This document shows, one piece after another, positions 1 to 5,156 of a stretch of 5,573 bases of DNA. The notes under the pieces are model-generated. The model was not told the origin of the DNA and ran no database searches. It saw only the letters and a program-made list of their open reading frames with translations. Origin of the DNA: Acidobacteriota bacterium (GTDB lineage Bacteria; Acidobacteriota; Terriglobia; Acidiferrales; UBA7541); contig PKXT01000198.1 in NCBI GenBank assembly GCA_003133505.1, positions 1,970 through 7,542 on the forward strand, given 5' to 3'. The translations under genes were made by a program, and so were the position numbers. Position 1 is the first letter of the stretch; each line of letters opens with the position of its first letter.

Positions 1-1
1 G

Positions 2-763
2 GATCCCCTCGTCCGTCTTGCCGAGGCGTGCGTGGGCGATACGATCGTTATATTCGGTTCGGCGCGAATCCTGCCCCGCGACCGAGCCCTGGAGCGAGTC
101 CACAGGATCGGGAAGCAAGCTCGCCTTCATCCGTCGCCCGACCTTCGTCTAAAACTGCGCGGCGCGCGCAATATTCTGGGAATGTCGCGCTACTACGAGG
201 AAGCGCGCGAGCTTTCGCGGCGCCTCACCGCATGGGCGATGAGCTTTGGCTCGCATCCTCGGCGTTTTGTGGTGTGTTCCGGCGGCGGTCCGGGGATCAT
301 GGAAGCAGCCAATCGTGGCGCAGCTGAAGCGGGAGGAGTAAGTGTAGGTTTGAACATTGAGCTCCCGCACGAGCAATCGCCAAATAAATACATAACGCCA
401 AACCTGAGCTTTAATTTCCACTATTTCTTTATGAGGAAGCTGTGGTTCGCGCAGATGGCGCGTGCATTGATCGTATTTCCGGGCGGCTTTGGCACCATGG
501 ACGAACTGTGGGAAATGATGACTCTGCTTCAGACCTCCAAGGTTTCGTCCAAGCATGTAATTTTGATATATGGCCGGGACTACTGGAACAAAGTGATGAA
601 CCTGAAGGAAATGGTGCGGGCCGGTACAGTTACCCCCGAGGAATATAACCTCCTGCAATTCGCCGATTCGGTGGATGAGGCCTTCGAGCGGGTGGCTCGC
701 TCTCTAGAGCAACATCACTTAAGGCTGGATCGCGACTGGACCGGCCTTCAACAAGCTCCATAA
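2..763 (+). CDS. LOG family (TIGR00730-type) Rossmann-fold protein, 5'-truncated
   Basis: Seen: the frame is open from the first complete codon at 2 to TAA at 761-763. A GTG at 32 is only an internal valine candidate: the ten codons before it are open and the typical first beta strand (DTIVIFGSAR) starts right after it, so the true start lies left of the window. Counting from that valine, GGGPGIMEAANRGA is at residues 84-97 and PGGFGTMDE at 150-158, the nucleotide-binding and catalytic signatures of the LOG/'lysine decarboxylase-like' family. Known: characterised LOG proteins are phosphoribohydrolases that cleave nucleoside 5'-monophosphates (cytokinin riboside monophosphates in plants, purine/pyrimidine nucleotides for E. 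coli PpnN). Residues 12-55 form a charged insertion between the first strand and the YYEEAREL helix, as in longer bacterial members. The protein is probably cytoplasmic. The exact substrate is unknown and true lysine decarboxylase activity is unlikely. It converges on the next gene across 85 bp with no convincing terminator. Confidence 0.9.
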   Translation, partial: DPLVRLAEACVGDTIVIFGSARILPRDRALERVHRIGKQARLHPSPDLRLKLRGARNILGMSRYYEEARELSRRLTAWAMSFGSHPRRFVVCSGGGPGIMEAANRGAAEAGGVSVGLNIELPHEQSPNKYITPNLSFNFHYFFMRKLWFAQMARALIVFPGGFGTMDELWEMMTLLQTSKVSSKHVILIYGRDYWNKVMNLKEMVRAGTVTPEEYNLLQFADSVDEAFERVARSLEQHHLRLDRDWTGLQQAP

Positions 764-848
764 GCCAAATACAAGACCTTGGCCGCAACCTGATAGGACA
801 TATGCGACAGGAAACGAACGAGGTCTCGTGAGAAAGCGGGAGTGGGTG

Positions 849-1169
849 TTAGTTGACCGCTGCAACTAGCTCCATTTCGGGCTCAAAGACTTCAACAAAG
901 CGTCGCTTTTCGTCCTGATCGTAGAGCAAAACCACGGGTGCTGCTCGGAAGGATTGTCTGCAACCACGGCAGATGCAAGCCTCGCCCTGCAAATCCTGAA
1001 TGAAACCATCCGTAAGGTGATAAGCAGCCCGAGGACGCCGCGCCGACTTAGTTCCTAAAGCCCCACAACTCGGGCACACGAACTCCAGCTTATCTTCGAG
1101 AGGATCGCGGTCCAGCGCCGCGCGCCCGGTGTACCGCACGCCTAGTGTTTCCTTGTCCATTTTCTTCAT
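849..1169 (-). CDS. Small four-cysteine, putative zinc-ribbon protein (hypothetical)
   Basis: I do not recognise a named family. The 106-residue product has CPSC at residues 32-35 and CICRGC at 65-70, giving two CxxC knuckles (C32/C35 and C67/C70) with an extra C65. The spacing of about 31 residues between knuckles fits a zinc ribbon. The region between them is basic (KSARRPRAAYH); the C-terminus is acidic (FEPEMELVAA) after a hydrophobic strand (APVVLLYDQD). There is no signal peptide or membrane segment, so it is probably cytoplasmic. ATG at 1169 is chosen because AGAGGCAGG at 1184-1176 ends six bases upstream, a good Shine-Dalgarno; a second ATG three codons later is possible. It lies 146 bp downstream of the large acyltransferase gene on the same strand, with a weak hairpin between, so co-transcription is possible but unproven. 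Zinc binding is inferred from cysteine spacing; DNA, RNA or protein binding cannot be told apart. Confidence 0.75.
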   Translation of the reverse strand: MKKMDKETLGVRYTGRAALDRDPLEDKLEFVCPSCGALGTKSARRPRAAYHLTDGFIQDLQGEACICRGCRQSFRAAPVVLLYDQDEKRRFVEVFEPEMELVAAVN

Positions 1170-1175
1170 AGCTAA

Positions 1176-1184
1176 CCTGCCTCT
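1176..1184 (-). promoter_or_regulatory. Ribosome binding site of the 106-residue zinc-ribbon gene
   Basis: On the minus strand the run AGAGGCAGG (1184 down to 1176) lies six bases before ATG at 1169. It contains two purine-rich Shine-Dalgarno-like cores and decides the start at 1169. An A-rich tract (eight A on the minus strand, 1196-1189) lies just upstream. I see no convincing -35/-10 pair in the gap. Confidence 0.5.
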
Positions 1185-1275
1185 ATAATTTTTTTTACAA
1201 GATTAGAGATGCGTAAACGCCACGAGACGATGCACGCAAAATCCCTTTCTATTGTGGATTACTGAAACTACAGGA

Positions 1276-1303
1276 TTTAGGGGATCTGACCGAGTGCCCT
1301 AAA
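1276..1303 (-). other. Weak inverted repeat downstream of the large acyltransferase gene
   Basis: TTTAGGG at 1276-1282 is the exact reverse complement of CCCTAAA at 1297-1303, with a 14-base loop. It begins 13 bases after the stop codon of the 966-residue gene, where a terminator would sit. The stem has only three G-C pairs, and no T run follows in the minus direction, so intrinsic termination is doubtful. It could be an mRNA 3'-end stabiliser or chance. Confidence 0.25.
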
Positions 1304-1315
1304 ATGCAGTACGTG

Positions 1316-4216
1316 TTATAGCAGGGGTTCACCGCTTTGTCTAGAGAAAACTTCCCGGGCCGTATCCCGTAATCGAACCAGTTCCCGCCAACTTTGATCA
1401 GTGGGCCAAAGCAGGGGGCCGAAAGTGACGCGGATATTGCTTCGTCGTGGAAGAATTCTGCTCTCCCGGAAGAATTCGCGTGCGCCGCGGCTGACCACCG
1501 GGCAAATGGGCCGGCCCGTCTCAATTGCCGCCTTGAAGGCCCCCAGTTGAAAGGGCCGAATGCCCGCTGAAGCGGTAAACGTTCCATCAGGGTAAATAAT
1601 TACCGATTGCCCAAGCTGCAGTGCCTGGTTCACGGCCATGGCCTGTGCGATACGTTCCCCTGGGTCGCTGCGATCGAACGCAAAATGGCCGGCCTTGCGC
1701 AGCACGCCTCCAATTAGCGGCATTTCAAGCACCTCCGCTTTGGCCACGAAGCGCGCCTCGGCGGGCAGGAGCGCCGTCATGATCATGATGTCGGCGTAGC
1801 TGGAATGATTGGGGACGAAAATCCATGGACCAGTGCGGTGAAAATCCTCCAATAGCTGACCATTCTCGATTTCGATTGAGGCCAGGCTGGCGCGCAACAG
1901 CACTCGCGCGGCGGAACGCGCCATGCGCGATGATTGCATGGGTGTCCGCGTGAAGAGCAGTCCTGCTCGCAATCCCGTCAAGCAAGCTCCGGCCACAGCC
2001 AGCGTATATATGCCGTACGCAATCTCCGGGGGGCGGCGCCACACCTTTACAGCAGCATTTCGTATCGCTGGCAATGCGCTTCTGACCGCTAGCTTCGCTG
2101 ACTGAATCCACGCGGGCGCGGGTTTTTGTCCAATTGTGCCTGCCAGATATAGCCGGCGGGTTTCGTTGCGCCGCAGCTTGCCGCTTGACGTCTTCGGTAT
2201 CGCACCCGGCGATACCAATTTAACGACGTCGGGAGGGATACCGATTGCGGCGTTCACCCTGGCGGCAATTTCAGACGAGGCAGCTAATCGGTCAGCGACG
2301 GGGCGCAACTCCGCCACAATCACCAGTTTTTCGGTGCCGCTTCGCTGGTCTGGCGCGCCAAAGGCGACCACGCAGCCCGGGCGGACGCCGGGAGCGTTCC
2401 CGGCAATTTCCTCAATTTCATATGGAGTGATATTTCGGCCGGCCTTGATAATAATGTCCTTGGCGCGGCCGGTAATAAAGATTTCTCCCTCAGCTTGGTA
2501 GGCCATATCTCCCGAATCCACCCATCCGTCGGCGTCAATCAACTCTGCGGTCGCTTCCGGATTGCGATAGTAGCCCTGTGTAGCGGCGGGACTTCGGAAT
2601 AACAGGCTCCCTTCCTCGCGCTCGGCGGCGGCGCGACCGTTTGGAAGGCCAATTCGAATTTCCACGCCCGGCAAAGGTTTTCCCACGGAGACGAACTGCA
2701 GCACGTTTGGCTCGTTGGCGCTTGCCGCGACTGCCTGCCCTTCGGCTTGGAATGCATCGCGTGCGATCCGGTCCGCCTTAGTGCCTGAGCCAAACGCTGG
2801 CGCGCAAACCGCCAGCGTGGCTTCCGCCAGGCCATACACTGGAATCAGCGCCCCGGCGCAAAATCCGTGTGCCTTGAAACGTGCGCTAAAGCGGTCTACT
2901 GTTTCCTTGCGAACAGGCTCCGCGCCATTCAGCGCGGCGCGCCAACAACTCAGATCCACGCCGGCCATCTCTTCTTCCGGAATCTTTCGCACGCACATCT
3001 CATATGCGAAATTCGGAGCTGGACTTAGCGTGCCGCGATGCATATGAATTGCGCGCAGCCATCGCGAAGGGCGCGTAAGAAATGCCAACGGCGAAAGAAT
3101 GGCCACGGGAATGCCGAAATACAGCGGAACCAGCCAGGCACCAATTAGTCCCATGTCGTGATACAGCGGCAGCCAGGAAACCGCAACATCTCTCGGCCCC
3201 ATTCCTCCCGCCTCGCCAATCGCTCGGATGTTGGCGAGCAGGTTGGCATGAGTCAGCATCACCCCCTTGGGTGAGCCGGTGGAACCTGAAGTGTATTGAA
3301 TGAACGCCAGATTGTCCGTTTGTGCATGGTGTGGAACAAACAGTTTTGGGCGTCCATTGTGGCCCTGAGCCAGCAAGGCTCGGCCCTCCTCGGCCAGCTT
3401 GGCCGCGCTCATTACGCCGCGAATTGTGGGAGCGCTACCCTTTAATAGCAGGGCGAGTCGTTCCACCTCACGGAACGTCAGGAGAAATTGAGCTTGAGCG
3501 TTTCGCAGGATGGCCGTTTGGCGCGCGGCATATTCCTCAATGCGATCGGCACGAAGCGGGGGATAGATAGGGACCGGCACGCCGCCCGCCAAAAGCACGC
3601 CGAAGAAACTCCAGAAAAATTCCACACAAGTTGGCAGCATAAGCGCGACGGTACCGCCGCGTTCCAATCCCGCGCATTGCAGCGCGGCCGCAATTGCTTC
3701 GGCGCCTTGCAGTAAATCGGCATGTGTAATCGGGCGCGGCGGAGCGTCGCCAGCTTCGTATAAAAAAATGTGTTGATGTTGCGGTTGGAACCGCGCTCGC
3801 CATTGCAGAACTTCAACGAGCGTGGCGATATTGGCGGGCAACGGAGGGTCGGATTCGGCACATCTTCCGTGGTCATCGCGGATCCCCGAAAGGCCAAATG
3901 TTATTTGTTCCCGAAATGTCTCGTCTGTTCGCGAACTTAACTGATTGACAATATCCGCAAGATCTCCTGCAGTCGTCACGTCAGCTAAAGTGCTTTCCGG
4001 AAGATGAATACCGACGGCGCTTTCCACACGCTGAATCAGCTCAGCGCGCTCCAGGCTTCCCAGCCCAAGGTCATTTTCGAGATGCGAATTTCGGCCGCTG
4101 TGATGAAATGTCGCAATGGCGTTGGGACTACCTAGTTCTCGCAGGAATTCGGCAATGGCCGCGTGAATCCGTTCCTGAATGTTGCCCTGTTCGAGTTTGG
4201 CTGCGGACTGCGCCAC
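1316..4216 (-). CDS. Three-domain ACP - fatty-acyl-AMP ligase - PlsC-like acyltransferase
   Basis: 966 residues in three parts. Residues 15-95 are an acyl carrier domain; LGLGSLERAEL (50-60) carries the expected phosphopantetheine serine, S54. Residues 125-690 are an adenylate-forming ligase: YTSGSTGSPKGVMLTH (308-323), WLPLYHDMGLIG (348-359), YGLAEATLAV (461-470), GWVDSGD (564-570), GRAKDIIIKAGRN (583-595) and KTSSGKLRR with the A10 lysine K680. RPSRWLRAI...PNFAYEMCVR (382-410) and YGLAEATL are typical of fatty-acyl-AMP ligases, which load ACPs rather than CoA. Residues 731-756 are hydrophobic, a possible membrane contact. Residues 795-940 are a PlsC/LPLAT domain: NHSSYAD gives the catalytic H804-x4-D809, GHFAFDRSD motif II (843-851), IYPDGTF motif III (874-880) and ICPVVSRG motif IV (904-911). 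Start: GTG at 4216 with AGGGCAGG just upstream; an in-frame TAG lies about 20 codons further up, with no ATG between. Inferred role: activate free fatty acid, hold it on the built-in ACP, and acylate a lysolipid at the inner membrane. The ligase could instead load a separate carrier. Confidence 0.93.
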   Translation of the reverse strand: MAQSAAKLEQGNIQERIHAAIAEFLRELGSPNAIATFHHSGRNSHLENDLGLGSLERAELIQRVESAVGIHLPESTLADVTTAGDLADIVNQLSSRTDETFREQITFGLSGIRDDHGRCAESDPPLPANIATLVEVLQWRARFQPQHQHIFLYEAGDAPPRPITHADLLQGAEAIAAALQCAGLERGGTVALMLPTCVEFFWSFFGVLLAGGVPVPIYPPLRADRIEEYAARQTAILRNAQAQFLLTFREVERLALLLKGSAPTIRGVMSAAKLAEEGRALLAQGHNGRPKLFVPHHAQTDNLAFIQYTSGSTGSPKGVMLTHANLLANIRAIGEAGGMGPRDVAVSWLPLYHDMGLIGAWLVPLYFGIPVAILSPLAFLTRPSRWLRAIHMHRGTLSPAPNFAYEMCVRKIPEEEMAGVDLSCWRAALNGAEPVRKETVDRFSARFKAHGFCAGALIPVYGLAEATLAVCAPAFGSGTKADRIARDAFQAEGQAVAASANEPNVLQFVSVGKPLPGVEIRIGLPNGRAAAEREEGSLLFRSPAATQGYYRNPEATAELIDADGWVDSGDMAYQAEGEIFITGRAKDIIIKAGRNITPYEIEEIAGNAPGVRPGCVVAFGAPDQRSGTEKLVIVAELRPVADRLAASSEIAARVNAAIGIPPDVVKLVSPGAIPKTSSGKLRRNETRRLYLAGTIGQKPAPAWIQSAKLAVRSALPAIRNAAVKVWRRPPEIAYGIYTLAVAGACLTGLRAGLLFTRTPMQSSRMARSAARVLLRASLASIEIENGQLLEDFHRTGPWIFVPNHSSYADIMIMTALLPAEARFVAKAEVLEMPLIGGVLRKAGHFAFDRSDPGERIAQAMAVNQALQLGQSVIIYPDGTFTASAGIRPFQLGAFKAAIETGRPICPVVSRGAREFFRESRILPRRSNIRVTFGPLLWPTDQSWRELVRLRDTAREVFSRQSGEPLL

Positions 4217-4218
4217 GG

Positions 4219-4226
4219 CCTGCCCT
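4219..4226 (-). promoter_or_regulatory. Shine-Dalgarno-like site supporting the GTG start of the large gene
   Basis: The minus strand reads AGGGCAGG (4226 down to 4219), two bases before GTG at 4216; the AGGG core is six bases from the start codon. No ATG or other good start occurs between the upstream in-frame TAG (near 4285) and the ACP domain, so this site is the best support for GTG initiation. Confidence 0.4.
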
Positions 4227-4400
4227 GTAACGCCGCTGCGGCCTGGGTGGCCTTCGAGCGGTACCTGTGTGCCGCGAGCCTATCATGCCAACTTCGAAGA
4301 ATTCAACAGCTTCTCCCCAAGATTCAGCAAAAATGGACAGGAACTTGCGTTCATTTTCGTCCGTGGACGCTGCTGCTGCACACGCTTTGAATTATCGGGC
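4227..4400 (-). other. 5' leader and probable promoter region of the large gene, no gene seen
   Basis: I see no coding sequence here with recognisable content on either strand. It must hold the promoter of the 966-residue gene unless transcription reads through from further upstream. A weak sigma-70-like pair on the minus strand is GTTGAA followed 16 bases later by TGATAG, ending near 4283, but both boxes are poor. No operator-like palindrome stands out apart from a six-base TTCGAA. Confidence 0.3.
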
Positions 4401-4401
4401 T

Positions 4402-4740
4402 ATCAATGCAAAGTAGAAATGTCCGCTTCCACGATTTTCTCCAAGGGTGATCTGGGGATGGACTGGTTTGGTTTTGATCGTGGTTTGGGGTTTTGGTTTT
4501 CGATCGGCAAGGCCTGGAGGCCGTAGGTCGGAAGGACTTGCCGTCGAGCCGCCGCTCGATCTCGGCGTGAGCGCCGCGCAATCCGGCACAGACTTGTTCG
4601 CGCTGCACGCCCCAACGTTGGCCCTCCCATTTCACCGTGTGGTCGGAAGCGACGGTGCGCGCCACCCGCACGCTGTGACGGGACGTTTGGTCAGGTAACG
4701 TCAACTTACGATCCACGCATTCTGCAGCTTGCCTTGCGGG
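4402..4740 (-). pseudogene. Degraded C-terminal remnant of an integrase-type (DDE) transposase
   Basis: The minus strand is open in one frame from just after a TAA at 4741-4743. At 4674-4540 it reads HSVRVARTVASDHTVKWEGQ then RWGVQREQVCAGLRGAHAEI and ERRLDG. This pattern resembles the small beta-barrel domain after the rve catalytic core in some IS transposases (recalled, not searched). From about 4541 the plausible continuation is in another frame (ASPSDLRPPGLADRKPKPQT to 4464, the Pro/Lys-rich tail). It then returns to the first frame for PDHPWRKSWKRTFLLCID (4455-4402). The catalytic DDE core is absent, and an in-frame TAA stands immediately upstream. A recalled relative would have a WLRFRGRYL-like strand after the LDG, missing here, which suggests a small deletion at 4540. 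No terminal inverted repeats or target duplications were recognised. Read as a single ORF it has 121 codons from GTG at 4716, but it should not be annotated as an intact gene. Confidence 0.5.
4465..4506 (+). repeat. G/T-rich low-complexity tract with a near-direct repeat
   Basis: The plus strand has five GG-containing runs (4465-4466, 4470-4471, 4482-4483, 4487-4490, 4495-4496) separated by T-rich spacers. GGTTTTGATCG (4470-4480) is repeated as GGTTTTCGATCG (4495-4506). On the minus strand this encodes the Pro/Lys/Thr-rich tail of the transposase remnant, which explains its composition. A two-tetrad G-quadruplex is formally possible but weak. Confidence 0.4.
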
Positions 4741-4843
4741 TTACGTTTTAGGACTCATTCGATACGGCGGCCGATGGCATGGACGCAAAAATAGGACACG
4801 CACCAGGGGCGAGATGTTAGCCGAGTGTAATCCGGCGGGGAGC

Positions 4844-5050
4844 CTAGCGCGGTCGAAGGCTATACCGGCTTCTGCTCAATGGATGCGGGCGCGTCCTTAG
4901 GCGCCCCCCGAGCGGGGGCGGTACGTTATGCAGGGATAGGCCGCAGTTGCTGCAAGATTCCAATCGCGTGTCGCGTAATCGCAACCAGTGGCCGCGCGCG
5001 GGACAATCGGGATTTAGGCACTGCACCGTCCATCCAGGCAAATATTGCAC
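4844..5050 (-). CDS. Short acidobacterial-type zinc-ribbon protein (hypothetical)
   Basis: From GTG at 5050 the product is 68 residues, beginning VQYLPGWTVQCLNPDC with valine read as fMet. Cysteines come as CLNPDC (residues 11-16) and CSNC (33-36), a two-knuckle zinc-ribbon arrangement. They are followed by LHNVPPPLGGRLRTRPHPL and an Arg-rich end (SRYSLRPR). This layout (WTVQC..C..GHWLR, CxxC, NVPPPL, basic tail) matches from memory a conserved uncharacterised family of Acidobacteria; the function is unknown. Such a small basic protein could bind nucleic acid, but that is inference. Start choice: the frame is open further up to a TTG at 5134, giving 96 residues. However, that TTG lies inside the 3' arm of a hairpin following the upstream gene, and the extra 28 residues show no conserved feature I recognise. 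GTG at 5050 has GGGGGAA three bases upstream. No signal peptide is seen. The stop is TAG at 4844-4846. Confidence 0.7.
   Translation of the reverse strand: MQYLPGWTVQCLNPDCPARGHWLRLRDTRLESCSNCGLSLHNVPPPLGGRLRTRPHPLSRSRYSLRPR
4902..4920. repeat. GC-only perfect hairpin inside the small zinc-ribbon gene
   Basis: CGCCCCC (4902-4908) pairs perfectly with GGGGGCG (4914-4920) across a five-base loop, seven G-C pairs. It lies in the codons for PPPLGGRL near the C-terminus, and the proline/glycine codons largely explain it. No T run follows on either strand, so it is not a classical terminator. Confidence 0.45.
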
Positions 5051-5113
5051 GCGTTCCCCCGTTGAACAGAAACGTAAACCCCGCGAAGGATCTCTACTCG
5101 CGAGAATTGTCGT

Positions 5114-5150
5114 AAAAAACTCGGACGCCGTCAAGGCCTCATTGGCCTTG
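5114..5150 (-). terminator. Candidate intrinsic terminator after the lipoprotein-sorting-like gene
   Basis: On the minus strand CAAGGCC (5150-5144), loop AATGA, then GGCCTTG (5138-5132) form a perfect seven-pair stem. It starts six bases after the TAG of the right-edge gene. A run of six T (5119-5114) follows, but 12 bases after the stem instead of immediately, which weakens the call. The stem contains the TTG that would be the longest-frame start of the downstream zinc-ribbon gene. Confidence 0.4.
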
Positions 5151-5156
5151 GTTTCC

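Noticed and set aside
28..327. 99-codon plus-strand ORF overlapping the start of the LOG gene
   Set aside because: Low-complexity Ser/Arg/Pro translation in a shifted frame of a gene with clear family motifs; a shadow ORF.
149..658. 169-codon minus-strand ORF opposite the LOG gene
   Set aside because: Antisense to a well-supported gene and without recognisable domains.
764..783. GCCAA / TTGGC inverted repeat right after the LOG gene stop
   Set aside because: Only five base pairs with a ten-base loop and no following T run; not enough for a terminator call.
818..829. ACGAG-GT-CTCGT inverted repeat in the convergent gap
   Set aside because: Effective stem of four pairs with a short loop and no T run; expected by chance.
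3478..3897. 139-codon minus-strand ORF within the large gene
   Set aside because: Out-of-frame overlap with the intact FAAL domain; the translation shows no family features.
1316..4216. Annotation as a polyketide/nonribosomal peptide synthetase loading protein
   Set aside because: ACP plus FAAL could suggest it, but the C-terminal PlsC/LPLAT domain and the lack of KS, AT, C or TE domains favour lipid acylation.
4179..4526. 115-codon plus-strand ORF across the leader of the large gene
   Set aside because: It starts inside the coding region of the large gene on the opposite strand, has no recognisable domain and runs antisense through the transposase remnant.
4844..5134. Longer 96-residue version of the small zinc-ribbon gene starting at TTG
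   Set aside because: The TTG lies within the hairpin following the upstream gene and the extra residues show no conserved content; kept only as an alternative start.
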